Source of the DNA: Planctobacterium marinum
GTDB lineage: Bacteria > Pseudomonadota > Gammaproteobacteria > Enterobacterales > Alteromonadaceae
Assembly (NCBI RefSeq): GCF_020687805.1
Contig: NZ_JAJEWQ010000001.1
Coordinates: 391,191 to 455,190, forward strand
DNA: 64,000 nt
Direction of reading: 5' to 3'
Shown here: positions 39,934-49,685 of the stretch, one piece after another
Layout of the letters: each line of letters opens with the position of its first letter
How positions within the stretch are numbered: position 1 is the stretch's first letter
The notes under the pieces: model-generated
What the model saw: only the letters and a program-made list of their open reading frames with translations
Told to the model about the DNA's origin: nothing
Databases searched by the model: none
Translations under genes and position numbers: made by a program

Positions 39934-42261
39934 ATGAATAATACTTTGTACGTCACCAAGCGAAATGGTGAGCGTGAGCCTATTGATCTGGATAAAATCC
40001 ACCGAGTCCTTGATTGGGCAGCCAAAGGTTTGTCTAACGTTTCTGTCTCTCAGGTAGAGATAAAAGCACATATTCAGTTTTACGATGGAATAAAAACCGA
40101 AGACATTCACGAAACGCTTATCAAGTCAGCAGCCGATCTGATATCAACAGATAGTCCAGATTATCAATATTTTGCTGCGCGCCTGGCCATCTTTCACCTT
40201 CGTAAAAAAGCTTACGGCCAGTTTGAACCACCGTCGTTGCTACAACACGTACAAAAAATGGTGGAAATGGGCAAATACGACGGGCATTTACTGGAAGATT
40301 TCAGTGCCGCTGAATTTGAGTTGATGGAAGAATACATCGACCATTGGCGAGACATGAATTTCAGTTACGCTGCGGTTAAACAACTGGAAGGTAAATACCT
40401 GGTACAAAACCGGGTCACCGGTGAAATCTATGAAAGCGCCCAGTTTTTGTACATTCTCGTGGCCGCCTGCCTGTTTGCTAAGTATCCCACTGAAACCAGA
40501 ATGAACTATATTCGACGTTTTTATGATGCGACGTCGACCTTCAAAATTTCGCTTCCCACTCCCATTATGGCGGGTGTCAGAACCCCTACCCGTCAATTCA
40601 GCTCCTGTGTTCTGATTGAAACGGGTGACAGCCTTGACTCAATCAATGCCACAGCCAGTGCCATTGTTAAATATGTCAGTCAACGCGCTGGTATCGGTGT
40701 TAATGCCGGTAAAATTCGCGCATTGGGAAGCCCAATCAGAGGTGGTGAGGCATATCACACTGGTTGTATTCCGTTTTACAAATACTTCCAAACTGCCGTA
40801 AAAAGCTGCTCTCAGGGTGGCGTTAGAGGCGGTGCTGCCACACTTTTCTATCCACTATGGCATATGGAAGTTGAGTCGCTCTTAGTACTTAAGAACAATC
40901 GCGGTGTAGAAGAAAACCGGGTGCGTCACCTTGATTACGGGGTACAGTTTAACAAAACCATGTACCAACGCTTGATCAAAGACGGCCATATCACTCTGTT
41001 TAGCCCGTCAGATGTACCAGGCCTGTACGAAGCGTTTTTCGCTGATCAGGACAAATTTGACGCGTTATATACGCAATACGAACAAGATCCAACGATTCGC
41101 AAGAAACAGATAAAAGCACTTGAGTTGTTTAGTTTGTTTATGCAGGAGCGTGCCAGCACAGGTCGTATCTACCTTCAAAACGTGGACCACTGCAACACCC
41201 ACAGCCCGTTCGATCCTAAAGTTGCGCCGGTTAAACAAAGTAACCTTTGTCTGGAAATTGCCTTGCCAACTAAACCATTGGCGCATGTTAATGATGAAGA
41301 AGGTGAAATCGCGCTTTGTACGCTTTCAGCATTTAATCTGGGTGCCATTAAATCACCGGAAGACTTTAAAGAGCTATCGGAGCTGGCCGTCAGAGCGCTG
41401 GACAGCCTGCTCGATTACCAGGATTACCCGGTACCGGCGGCATATAATGCCACTATGGGACGACGTACCCTCGGCATTGGCGTCATTAACTTTGCTTATT
41501 ATCTGGCTAAACACGGTGTGCGTTACTCCGATGGTAGCGCCAACAATTTAGTGCACGAGACCTTTGAAGCCATGCAGTATTATCTGTTGAAAGCATCGGT
41601 TGAGCTGGCCAAAGAAAAAGGCGCCTGTCCTAAATTTAACGAAACAACCTATGCGCAAGGTATATTGCCGATAGATACCTACAAAAAGGATCTCGACGCC
41701 ATCTGTACTTCTCAGCTGAAACTCGACTGGGAGTCCTTGAGAAAAGAGATACAACAGCATGGCTTGCGCAACTCTACACTGTCAGCATTGATGCCATCTG
41801 AGACATCTTCGCAAATCTCCAATGCCACAAACGGCATAGAGCCGCCGCGCGGGCATATTAGTGTCAAGGCGAGTAAAGACGGTGTACTTAAGCAGGTGGT
41901 TCCTGAATATCAAAAGCTCAAAGACAACTACGAGTTGTTATGGGATATCCCGTCCAATGATGGGTACCTGCAGCTCGTGGCGATCATTCAAAAATTCATC
42001 GACCAAACCATATCCGCAAATACAAACTATGATCCGGGTAAGTTCGACGGTGGTAAAGTGCCGATGAAATTACTGATCAAAGATTTGCTTACGGCGTATA
42101 AATTGGGTGTGAAAACACTGTATTACCACAATACCCGAGATGGTGCTGGTGATGAATCCAGTAAGCCTGAAACAACCCAAAAAGCGGTCAGCAGGCCAGC
42201 CGTCCAGGAAGTTGTGGAAGAACAAGATGATGATTGCGCAGGTGGCGCCTGTAAAATCTAA
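39934..42261 (+). CDS. nrdA: Ribonucleotide reductase class Ia, alpha subunit
   Basis: NrdA reduces ribonucleoside diphosphates. The 775-residue protein has an N-terminal ATP-cone (VTKRNGEREPIDLDKIHRVLDW) that senses dATP/ATP. The core has RQFSSCVLIETGDS (redox cysteine) and SNLCLEIALPT (second active cysteine and radical-site residues). The C-terminal tail DDDCAGGACKI carries the two shuttle cysteines. Full length as in E. coli (761). It is followed by nrdB and yfaE, the complete class Ia set. Confidence 0.97.
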   Translation: MNNTLYVTKRNGEREPIDLDKIHRVLDWAAKGLSNVSVSQVEIKAHIQFYDGIKTEDIHETLIKSAADLISTDSPDYQYFAARLAIFHLRKKAYGQFEPPSLLQHVQKMVEMGKYDGHLLEDFSAAEFELMEEYIDHWRDMNFSYAAVKQLEGKYLVQNRVTGEIYESAQFLYILVAACLFAKYPTETRMNYIRRFYDATSTFKISLPTPIMAGVRTPTRQFSSCVLIETGDSLDSINATASAIVKYVSQRAGIGVNAGKIRALGSPIRGGEAYHTGCIPFYKYFQTAVKSCSQGGVRGGAATLFYPLWHMEVESLLVLKNNRGVEENRVRHLDYGVQFNKTMYQRLIKDGHITLFSPSDVPGLYEAFFADQDKFDALYTQYEQDPTIRKKQIKALELFSLFMQERASTGRIYLQNVDHCNTHSPFDPKVAPVKQSNLCLEIALPTKPLAHVNDEEGEIALCTLSAFNLGAIKSPEDFKELSELAVRALDSLLDYQDYPVPAAYNATMGRRTLGIGVINFAYYLAKHGVRYSDGSANNLVHETFEAMQYYLLKASVELAKEKGACPKFNETTYAQGILPIDTYKKDLDAICTSQLKLDWESLRKEIQQHGLRNSTLSALMPSETSSQISNATNGIEPPRGHISVKASKDGVLKQVVPEYQKLKDNYELLWDIPSNDGYLQLVAIIQKFIDQTISANTNYDPGKFDGGKVPMKLLIKDLLTAYKLGVKTLYYHNTRDGAGDESSKPETTQKAVSRPAVQEVVEEQDDDCAGGACKI

Positions 42262-42268
42262 GTGTGTT

Positions 42269-42292
42269 AGTGGGAGCCAACAGGCTCCCACT
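42269..42292 (+). repeat. Perfect 10 bp hairpin between nrdA and nrdB
   Basis: AGTGGGAGCC, loop AACA, GGCTCCCACT starts seven bases after the nrdA stop. The following ACTTTATTG is not a strong U-tract. Likely role is mRNA stability or partial termination setting the nrdA:nrdB ratio. Confidence 0.6.
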
Positions 42293-42329
42293 ACTTTATT
42301 GCAGACCTTCTTATAAAAAATAAAGTCAG

Positions 42330-43460
42330 ATGAAATATACAACGTTCAATCACAACACCACTAACCCGCTCAGTGAACCCATGTTTTTCGGAAACCCGGT
42401 GAACGTAGCGCGTTATGACCAACAAAAACACCCAATATTTGAAAAGCTTATCGAAAAGCAGATCAGCTTCTTCTGGCGCCCGGAGGAAGTGGATGTCAGT
42501 AAAGACCGCATCGACTTTCAGGGATTGAGCACCTCAGAAAAACATATTTTTGTTTCCAATCTCAAATATCAAACCTTGCTAGATTCCGTTCAGGGAAGAA
42601 GCCCGAACATTGCGTTTCTCCCTATCGTTTCGCTACCCGAGCTGGAAACCTGGGTGGAAACCTGGTCTTTTTACGAAACAATTCACTCCCGTTCCTATAC
42701 ACACATTTTGCGGAATCTTTTCTCTGATCCCAGTGAAGTGTTTGAAGATATAGTGGTAAATGAAGAAATTAAACGCCGTGCTACTGATATCTCGAAGTAT
42801 TATGATGACCTCATCTTTGTTACCCAGCTATGGCAAACACAAGGCGAAGGAACCCACGTCGTGAACGGCACAAAATACCAGGTGAGTATGCGAGAGCTTA
42901 AGAAAAAGCTGTACCTGTGTATGAATTCAGTGAATGCGCTGGAAGCAATTCGGTTTTATGTCTCTTTTGCCTGTACTTTTGCCTTTGCCGAACGCGAGTT
43001 AATGGAAGGCAACTCCAAGATTATTCGCTTAATTGCGCGTGATGAAAACCTGCACCTGACATCAACTCAGCACATACTGAATCTGTGGGCACGGGGCAAA
43101 GATGATCCGGAAATGGCTGAGATTGCAGAAGAATGTAAAGATCAGGCCGAGGCCATTTTCCTGAAAGCAGTTGAGCAAGAAAAGCAATGGGCAGAATACC
43201 TGTTTCAGAATGGCTCTATGATTGGTCTGAACAAAGAAATTTTATGTCAGTACGTTGAGTTCATTGCAAACCATCGCATGGCCGCGATTGGTCTTGGTCA
43301 ACCGTTTGACGTGCAAAGCAACCCGCTGCCCTGGATGAACAATTATTTAAATTCAGATAATGTACAGGTGGCCCCTCAGGAAGCTGAGATAAGCTCCTAT
43401 CTTGTGGGACAAATTGACAGCGAAGTTAATGCTGATGATTTCGGCGATTTTGATCTTTAA
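42330..43460 (+). CDS. nrdB: Ribonucleotide reductase class Ia, beta subunit
   Basis: NrdB holds the diferric-tyrosyl radical. The 376-residue protein has iron ligands in the helices [17 protein letters not shown] (Glu, His) and [14 protein letters not shown] (Glu, His), and the ferritin-like fold with [24 protein letters not shown]. Tyrosine 122 equivalent lies in the SRSYTHIL segment. It follows nrdA by about 68 bases, with a hairpin in between. Confidence 0.96.
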   Translation: MKYTTFNHNTTNPLSEPMFFGNPVNVARYDQQKHPIFEKLIEKQISFFWRPEEVDVSKDRIDFQGLSTSEKHIFVSNLKYQTLLDSVQGRSPNIAFLPIVSLPELETWVETWSFYETIHSRSYTHILRNLFSDPSEVFEDIVVNEEIKRRATDISKYYDDLIFVTQLWQTQGEGTHVVNGTKYQVSMRELKKKLYLCMNSVNALEAIRFYVSFACTFAFAERELMEGNSKIIRLIARDENLHLTSTQHILNLWARGKDDPEMAEIAEECKDQAEAIFLKAVEQEKQWAEYLFQNGSMIGLNKEILCQYVEFIANHRMAAIGLGQPFDVQSNPLPWMNNYLNSDNVQVAPQEAEISSYLVGQIDSEVNADDFGDFDL

Positions 43461-43478
43461 TTAGATCATATCGTCGCA

Positions 43479-43745
43479 ATGAAACCCTCTGATACGTTAC
43501 GCATAACACTGGAAACAGGCGAAATAGTTGAACAACAGGCCGATAAAACCCTGTTAGAATCGTTAGAGGCTGCCGGACAAGAAGTCCACTTCCATTGCCG
43601 GGAAGGCTTTTGTGGAGCCTGCAGGACCAAGTTGCTTTGTGGCACAGTAAAGTACCTGACCGATCCACTGGCTTTTATCGACGACGATGAAATACTGCCC
43701 TGCTGTTGTGTCGCAGAACAAGATATAAAAATTAAGTTGCTCTAA
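43479..43745 (+). CDS. yfaE: 2Fe-2S ferredoxin YfaE
   Basis: YfaE maintains the NrdB cofactor by feeding electrons. The 88-residue protein has the plant-type binding loop with Cys40, Cys45 and Cys48 in HCREGFCGACR and a C-terminal cysteine in ILPCCCVAEQD. It starts 18 bases after nrdB and is the third gene of the operon, as in E. coli. Confidence 0.94.
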   Translation: MKPSDTLRITLETGEIVEQQADKTLLESLEAAGQEVHFHCREGFCGACRTKLLCGTVKYLTDPLAFIDDDEILPCCCVAEQDIKIKLL

Positions 43746-43753
43746 ACCAACAA

Positions 43754-43780
43754 AAAAGCCACGCTGATGCGTGGCTTTTG
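43754..43780. terminator. Bidirectional terminator between yfaE and purC
   Basis: AAAAGCCACGC and GCGTGGCTTTT flank TGAT, with T-runs on both strands between convergent genes. Confidence 0.85.
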
Positions 43781-43803
43781 TTTTCGTATAAGCGCGTTTC
43801 GGA

Positions 43804-44517
43804 TTAATCCAGGTTAACGCCCAGGCGTTTAGCGACTTCTTCATACGCTTCAACCACACCACCGAGGCCTTGTCTGAAACGGTCTTTATCCAGCTTTTCA
43901 CGGGTTTCTTTGTCCCACAAACGGCAGCCATCTGGCGTGAACTCATCACCTAAAACAATTTCACCGTTTGATACACCAAACTCCAGTTTATAATCAACTA
44001 ACAACATGCCTGCATCACTGAATAGCGACTTGAGGACATTATTTACCTGAAATGTCAGTTCTTTCATGCGATCTATCTGTGCTTGCGTCGCCCAACCAAA
44101 AGATAACACATGGTATTCGTTAACCATTGGATCGTGAAGTTCATCGTTTTTCAGGAAAAACTCAAATGTAGGCGGATTTAATTCCATGCCTTCTTTCACG
44201 CCAAGGCGTCTTACAATCGAACCTGCAGCAAGGTTTCGCACAACGCATTCTACCGGTATCATATCCAACTTTTTAACCAGTGACTCATTGTCTGATAGCA
44301 GCGCTTCAACCTGAGTTGGTATCCCGGCTTCTTCCAGTTTAGACATTATAAAATGATTAAACTTGTTGTTTACCATGCCCTTGCGAGCCAACTGTTCGAT
44401 TTTTTGCCCATCAAAAGCAGAGGTGTCATTTCTGAATTCCAATACTAATTTGTCGGCGTCATCGGTTAAGTAAACCGTCTTTGCTTTACCGCGATAAAGT
44501 TCTTTAGTTTTTTGCAT
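43804..44517 (-). CDS. purC: SAICAR synthetase
   Basis: PurC joins CAIR with aspartate in purine synthesis. The 237-residue protein starts [20 protein letters not shown], with [11 protein letters not shown] and the [19 protein letters not shown] and [22 protein letters not shown] motifs, all hallmark. Size matches E. coli (237). It follows bamC in the dapA-bamC-purC order. Confidence 0.97.
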   Translation of the reverse strand: MQKTKELYRGKAKTVYLTDDADKLVLEFRNDTSAFDGQKIEQLARKGMVNNKFNHFIMSKLEEAGIPTQVEALLSDNESLVKKLDMIPVECVVRNLAAGSIVRRLGVKEGMELNPPTFEFFLKNDELHDPMVNEYHVLSFGWATQAQIDRMKELTFQVNNVLKSLFSDAGMLLVDYKLEFGVSNGEIVLGDEFTPDGCRLWDKETREKLDKDRFRQGLGGVVEAYEEVAKRLGVNLD

Positions 44518-44534
44518 GATAGCTCTTCAGTAGA

Positions 44535-45647
44535 TTAAATATCTAAATCATTGGTGGTCATAACCTGCTGAAACGCAGGGTACATCTCGCTAATTTTACT
44601 GGCCGATAAGGGATTATCTTCCGCATCTCTCAGCGATAAACTGGTTTTTTCTCCCTGCTCTTTTACCACAACCCGGTAATCATCCTGTTCGATTTCGAGT
44701 TTATTGTTAGAGCTAAATAAACTGCTCCACCACCCTTCATCCACGCCGGCATAGGTGGCAAAAATCAATCCGGTTGATTGATCTAAATCTTTAACATTAA
44801 AGCCCAACTTACGCAGCACCAGTAATAATCTTGGCCAGGTGACATCGTAACTGGCAGAAACCAGGTATGCAGCATTACCATCGGCATCAAATCCTAGTTC
44901 CATCGGCAAACCAGTCATCACCTGGCGCGCCTTTCTTATATCCGCCAACGTTAACTGCTTTTCATAATGACTGATGACGTCATTTAAGACTTCAACTTCG
45001 TTCTTCCTGACCTGGTGTTCAGAAATTTCATCCACTATTTTTTCATCTATGGTTTCGAGATAATCCACCAGTTTGGTGTAAAGCGTGGCGGACCGGCCAT
45101 GGGCTTTGATATCCAGTGTAAATTCGAAACGTTGTCCTACTTTGCGATCAGTTTTGGTCCAGCTATACCAGGGACTATCACCGTCGTCTTCGATAATCAT
45201 CCAGTCGGTTTTCAGACGCTGTTGTGATTTATCAAAATCCACTACAGCGATACCGCGCTCATCCAGGTAGCTGATCAACGAATTCCAGATAGCGGTATCC
45301 AGCGCTACGTCATCCCGCACCTGATCAAACTGCACAATGGCTTCGCGGGAACCCTCTAAAATACGGGAACCGGTAACTACCGGTAACACTAGTCTTGGTG
45401 AACTGATATCTAGTTTTGCGCCCAGTTCACCAGATTCTGCATTAGCGCCAACATTGGGAATGTCATATTCATCACCAAATTGCGGCGTATCTTTTCCTTG
45501 TGGAACCTTTACCTTCTCAGTTTGTCTGGAATCCAGATAAGGGTATGAGGGATCCGTTTTCTGTTCGTCTTGCCATAAGGCACAACCGCTTAACCCAACT
45601 GACAAAACCATTGCAACCACAGGTGCACTTTTACGTATTTTTTGCAT
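44535..45647 (-). CDS. bamC: Outer membrane assembly lipoprotein BamC (NlpB)
   Basis: BamC is an accessory lipoprotein of the BAM complex that inserts beta-barrels. The 370-residue precursor has a lipoprotein signal with lipobox LSGC (Cys22), an unstructured N-terminal stretch that binds BamD, and two helix-grip domains. Its start overlaps the dapA stop by one base, as in E. coli, supporting coupled expression of dapA-bamC-purC. Confidence 0.92.
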   Translation of the reverse strand: MQKIRKSAPVVAMVLSVGLSGCALWQDEQKTDPSYPYLDSRQTEKVKVPQGKDTPQFGDEYDIPNVGANAESGELGAKLDISSPRLVLPVVTGSRILEGSREAIVQFDQVRDDVALDTAIWNSLISYLDERGIAVVDFDKSQQRLKTDWMIIEDDGDSPWYSWTKTDRKVGQRFEFTLDIKAHGRSATLYTKLVDYLETIDEKIVDEISEHQVRKNEVEVLNDVISHYEKQLTLADIRKARQVMTGLPMELGFDADGNAAYLVSASYDVTWPRLLLVLRKLGFNVKDLDQSTGLIFATYAGVDEGWWSSLFSSNNKLEIEQDDYRVVVKEQGEKTSLSLRDAEDNPLSASKISEMYPAFQQVMTTNDLDI

Positions 45648-46525
45648 TAAACCAACGCCATTTGTTTTAATAATTTTTCGAGACTTTCCTGACTGCTAAT
45701 GTCAGGCTCCACCATGGGCAATCTCAAAAACGGGCTTTGCGAATATCCCATTTTGTACAACGCCCATTTTGGCATAACTGGATTAGGTTCGATAAACAAT
45801 TTCCGATGAAGTTCCGCAATTGATGCATCTATTTGTCTGGCTAATTCCGGATCGCCACCTGTCGCGGCTTTACACAAATCAGACATGAGCTTAGGCACAA
45901 TATTTGCCGTCACTGAAATAACACCGTGACCGCCCTGAATCATAAATTCACAGCCCGTTGGATCGTCTCCACTTAACAAGGCAAAATCTGCTGGCACCCG
46001 ATCGCGCAACTCCGCCAAACGCCCAAGATCCCCGGTGGCATCTTTGAGCGCGACAATGTTTTCGTGTTGTGCCAGCTGGATCACAGAATCTGCTTCTAGA
46101 TCAGCAACGGTTCGCCCCGGTACATTATAAAGAATAACCGGAACAGTTGCAGCATTGGCAATCGCCTGAAAGTGCTTAACCATGCCCTTTTGTTGCGGCT
46201 TATTATAATAAGGCACAACGCTCAGCATGGCGGAGATTCCGACACTTTGCATCAAGTCACCCAATTCGATCGCTTCGGAAGTCGAGTTTGCCCCAGTTCC
46301 GGCAATCACAGGTATCCGACCATCGGCATATTCTACCGTCTTTTGAACGACGGCTACGTGCTCATCCACTGGCAACGTAGCAGACTCTCCTGTAGTGCCG
46401 ACTGAGACGATGGCATCAGTACCATTGTCAATGTGGAATTGCACTAGTTTTTGCAATGAAGCATAATCGACGTCACCTTCAGGTGACATTGGCGTAATCA
46501 ACGCTACAATACTGCCTTTAATCAT
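45647..46525 (-). CDS. dapA: 4-hydroxy-tetrahydrodipicolinate synthase
   Basis: DapA condenses pyruvate with aspartate semialdehyde for lysine and cell wall synthesis. The 292-residue TIM barrel has IVSVGTTGESATL near the N-terminus, the tyrosine in ILYNVPGRT, and the Schiff-base lysine in IVALKDATGDLGR, followed by LSGDDPTGCEF. It is divergent from gcvR with a 116-base gap. Confidence 0.96.
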   Translation of the reverse strand: MIKGSIVALITPMSPEGDVDYASLQKLVQFHIDNGTDAIVSVGTTGESATLPVDEHVAVVQKTVEYADGRIPVIAGTGANSTSEAIELGDLMQSVGISAMLSVVPYYNKPQQKGMVKHFQAIANAATVPVILYNVPGRTVADLEADSVIQLAQHENIVALKDATGDLGRLAELRDRVPADFALLSGDDPTGCEFMIQGGHGVISVTANIVPKLMSDLCKAATGGDPELARQIDASIAELHRKLFIEPNPVMPKWALYKMGYSQSPFLRLPMVEPDISSQESLEKLLKQMALV

Positions 46526-46641
46526 ATGGGCTCCCAGAAAAATAGCGCTTAATGGTAATGACCTAAGCCATTAAAAACAAGGTATCCGCGAGTTTTATCT
46601 GGCTACATAAAAAAAACAAAGGAGCGACGCAGGAAAACTGT

Positions 46642-47166
46642 ATGAAACATCAGCTAATTGTAACATTCCTAGGTGCTGATAAAGCGGGGATTTTAGGAGA
46701 AATTGCGACACTGGCATGTTCTCTTAACTGTAACATCTTGGACAGTCGTCTGGCTCACTATGGACAAGACTTTTCCTTTAACATGATTTTAGAGGGGACG
46801 CTGTCGTCCATCACTAAAGCTGAGTTTAATTTGCCAAGTCTGGCTCAAAAACTCGATCTTCTTTGCATGGTCAAACGTACCAGCCATCACACCAAGCAAC
46901 ACCTGGTTCATTTGGCAGATGTCGAATTCAATGGTAAGGATGCGGTCGGTATCATCAAAGATATTACGACGTTGTTTACCCACCACGGAATACACATTAA
47001 TGCGTTCCGACAAAAGACGGTGGATATAGAGCAGGAACACACCAGAGTCGAGTGTAAAATGGTGGTGAGCATGCCACAGGAATTAAAAATTGATACCATT
47101 GAACCTTTGTTTAATGACTTTATTAGACAACATAACCTGCAAGGGTCAATGAAAGAGAAAACATAG
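46642..47166 (+). CDS. gcvR: Glycine cleavage system transcriptional repressor GcvR
   Basis: GcvR is an ACT-domain protein that binds GcvA and blocks gcv activation when glycine is low. The 174-residue protein has two ACT domains: one starting HQLIVTFLGADKAGILGEI and one starting VHLADVEFNGKDAVGIIKDI. It has no DNA-binding domain, as known for the family. Its place between dapA and bcp is the E. coli order. Confidence 0.9.
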   Translation: MKHQLIVTFLGADKAGILGEIATLACSLNCNILDSRLAHYGQDFSFNMILEGTLSSITKAEFNLPSLAQKLDLLCMVKRTSHHTKQHLVHLADVEFNGKDAVGIIKDITTLFTHHGIHINAFRQKTVDIEQEHTRVECKMVVSMPQELKIDTIEPLFNDFIRQHNLQGSMKEKT

Positions 47167-47175
47167 GATTTTATC

Positions 47176-47646
47176 ATGAATACGATTTCCGAAGGACAAC
47201 CCGTCCCGCAATTCAGTATCCCTAATCAGGATGGTCAGTTAGTCAATTCAGCTGACTTTAAAGGCCAGAAAACCTTAGTGTACTTTTACCCCAAAGCCAT
47301 GACACCGGGGTGCACTGTGCAGGCACAGGGTCTCAGAGACAGCAAAGCCAAACTCGATGCATTAAATGTAAAAGTTTACGGGGTCAGCATCGACGCCGTT
47401 AAACGCTTAGGCAAGTTTATCGAACGAGACCAACTCAATTTCGAATTGCTTTCGGACGAAGACCACGCGGTTGCGGAACAATTTGGCGTTTGGGGTTTAA
47501 AAAAGTTCATGGGCCGGGAATTTGATGGTTTACATCGCATCAGCTTTCTCATCAACGAAGAGGGTGTGATTGAAAAAGTGTTTAACAAGTTTAAAACTAA
47601 AGATCACCACGAAGTGGTGCTTAATTATCTGCAACAAGCCAACTAA
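47176..47646 (+). CDS. bcp: Thiol peroxidase Bcp, single-cysteine form
   Basis: Bcp reduces hydroperoxides. The 156-residue peroxiredoxin has the peroxidatic Cys46 in KAMTPGCTVQAQGLRD. The resolving cysteine of E. coli Bcp, five residues later, is glutamine here (Gln51), and the protein has no other cysteine. It therefore looks like a 1-Cys enzyme that needs an external thiol. Residue pattern and length otherwise match Bcp. It starts 10 bases after gcvR. Confidence 0.92.
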   Translation: MNTISEGQPVPQFSIPNQDGQLVNSADFKGQKTLVYFYPKAMTPGCTVQAQGLRDSKAKLDALNVKVYGVSIDAVKRLGKFIERDQLNFELLSDEDHAVAEQFGVWGLKKFMGREFDGLHRISFLINEEGVIEKVFNKFKTKDHHEVVLNYLQQAN

Positions 47647-47657
47647 CTTATTGCGCA

Positions 47658-47690
47658 AAGCCGCACCTATTGTGCGGCTTCTTCTTCCTT
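47658..47690 (+). terminator. Terminator after bcp, overlapping the perM 3' end
   Basis: AAGCCGCAC-CTATT-GTGCGGCTT is followed by CTTCTTCC. It lies about 10 bases after the bcp stop and its right half is inside the end of the convergent perM coding sequence. It is read as a terminator for the plus strand. Confidence 0.6.
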
Positions 47691-48749
47691 TTGATAATTC
47701 ATAACGGGTGACGACCAGGCGTTAACCAATGCCTTAACCAACGTCGCCAATGGGATCGCAAAGAATACTCCCCAGAACCCCCACAGGCCGCCAAAAAACA
47801 ACACTGCGACTATGATATACAGTGGGTGCAGACTGACCGCTTCAGAAAACAGAATCGGAACCAAAACATTACCATCGAGTACCTGAATAATGCCGTAGGC
47901 AACCATGACATACCAAAATTCCGGGCTTATACCCCATTGAAACAACGCTACAACGGCAATAGGCAATGTAACTACAGCTGCGCCGATAAACGGGATAAGC
48001 ACTGAGAATCCCACCAACACCCCAAGCAATACGGCATAGCGCAGGTCCATGACCAGAAATGTGATTACGGATACGGTTCCTACTATGATGATTTCAATCA
48101 CTTTACCGCGAATGTAATTGACGATTTGCTGGTTCATTTCCTGTGCCACCTGCACGATTAACCGTCTTTGCGTAGGTAAAAAGCCTGAGATTTGGGTGAG
48201 TAGCAGGTTTTTGTCCTTAAGCATAAAAAACACCATTAACGGCACCAAAATGCAGTAAATCAACAATGCCGCAAATCCAAACAAAGAACTGAAAGAAGCG
48301 GATATGATTTTTTCACCCAGGGACACCACCTTGTCATCCACACCCACGAGCAGTTCCTGGATTTGATCGGTTTTAATTAAATGCGGATAAGTGTCGGGTA
48401 AACTCAGTAGCCATACCTGGGCTTTTTGCCAGATGTCGGGTAGCTCACCAATAAGATTGACACTTTGTTGCCAGATAACGGGAACCAGGCCCAGAGAAAC
48501 TAAAATAGAAAGCCCAATAAAACTGAGTAGTACCAGGCTACTGCCCCATTCTCTGCCTACCTGTGCCTTTTCCAGTTTGACAACCGGCCAATCCAACAGA
48601 TAGGCCAGTACTACGGCGACAATCACGGGAGTCAGAATGCCGCCCCAGAAAAGCAAGAAAACACCAGATAATACCAATAGCAGCAATAACATAGCTGCGT
48701 CAGGATCTGAGAACTTCCTTTCGTACCAACGACCAAACACTCCAAACAT
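47667..48749 (-). CDS. perM: AI-2E family transporter (PerM/YfgO type)
   Basis: The protein has about eight membrane helices and the family pattern FFMLKDKNLLLTQISGFLPTQRR in the central loop and FVLIPFIGAAVVTLPIAVV-like helix segments. I start at MFGVFGRWYERKFSDPDAAML (360 residues), preceded by no strong signal; the extra 16 residues of the longer frame do not look family-like. In E. coli perM lies next to bcp and bepA, as here. Members have been tied to AI-2 export or Na+/H+ antiport, but the substrate is unknown. Confidence 0.88.
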   Translation of the reverse strand: MFGVFGRWYERKFSDPDAAMLLLLLVLSGVFLLFWGGILTPVIVAVVLAYLLDWPVVKLEKAQVGREWGSSLVLLSFIGLSILVSLGLVPVIWQQSVNLIGELPDIWQKAQVWLLSLPDTYPHLIKTDQIQELLVGVDDKVVSLGEKIISASFSSLFGFAALLIYCILVPLMVFFMLKDKNLLLTQISGFLPTQRRLIVQVAQEMNQQIVNYIRGKVIEIIIVGTVSVITFLVMDLRYAVLLGVLVGFSVLIPFIGAAVVTLPIAVVALFQWGISPEFWYVMVAYGIIQVLDGNVLVPILFSEAVSLHPLYIIVAVLFFGGLWGFWGVFFAIPLATLVKALVNAWSSPVMNYQKEEEAAQ

Positions 48750-49028
48750 ACACAGACTTCCGTTACAGTATTCCTTGGCGCATATTATCAGACTCATTCT
48801 GTCAAAACGAGATTTGCATGATATAGTCTGTATATTGTTGTTGTGGCCTGATTATCATTTAGCCACGCGAATGATTGACGCTCTGGTGGCCTGAATTGCC
48901 GCCCAACAAATCAGAAATGATAAACAGGTACAGCCCAAGCCATTCGCCAAAAATGCGTTTTTACAGAACAAACTGACATACCAAAGGTCAAACAGGCCCA
49001 AGGTACCAAAATATTCAAGGAATCCCCG

Positions 49029-49613
49029 GTGACTGAAAGCATCACGTTAAAATCCATTAGTCAACAGCGCAAAAGTTCTAACTGGGGAGAAATTCCACCA
49101 TTTTTTCATTTAGTTGCCAGTTCAATTGCCGAGCTTGAAGGCATGAATATTCATGGCTTTGACAATGCCTTTAAACGCCTCGTTAAAAGAAACAACTGGA
49201 ATCTGGAGCGTCTCGGCGGTGAAGAGCAACTCAGTGGCAAAATCACGGTAAAGAGAAAGCCGCAGTTAATTGTTCATCGTCGCTTTGTTGGCAACAATTA
49301 TGAAGTGCATTGTATGCCTGAGGTCAATGAAGAGCCGGTGGTTTTGTACAGTAAAAACAATCCCAAGATTGACTTCACCGTTTGGGACCCAAGCACCATG
49401 CAATGTTTGATAAAACTACCGGATTTTATTGAGTTTATTCGCTTCGCGTTTACCCGTGGTGATGAGATAGATCAAAAGCTGGTGAAGTTTGCAGCAATGA
49501 CGGTTGATAATATTTTAAAAGATCTTGCAACAGAAATTGATATCGTCGGTCTAAAAGGCTACTCCATTAACCACATCATTGAGCGCATTGAAGAAGAAGG
49601 TTCGGTGGAATAA
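49029..49613 (+). CDS. Orphan 194-residue cytoplasmic protein, unknown function
   Basis: I do not recognise the family. The GTG start has AAGGA about eight bases upstream. The protein has no signal peptide or membrane helix, is mixed alpha/beta by eye, and is fairly basic near LVKRNNWNLERL and KRKPQLIVHRRF. Aromatic/hydrophobic segments such as KLPDFIEFIRFAFTRG suggest a folded domain rather than disorder. It lies between perM and bepA in an otherwise E. coli-like block and is followed 72 bases later by bepA. It could be lineage-specific. Confidence 0.7.
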   Translation: MTESITLKSISQQRKSSNWGEIPPFFHLVASSIAELEGMNIHGFDNAFKRLVKRNNWNLERLGGEEQLSGKITVKRKPQLIVHRRFVGNNYEVHCMPEVNEEPVVLYSKNNPKIDFTVWDPSTMQCLIKLPDFIEFIRFAFTRGDEIDQKLVKFAAMTVDNILKDLATEIDIVGLKGYSINHIIERIEEEGSVE

Positions 49614-49685
49614 CCACCTGTCAACCAGATTAGCCGTTCAACGTTATCAATTTTATACCTTTAAAAAGAGCAAATAATTAACGAT

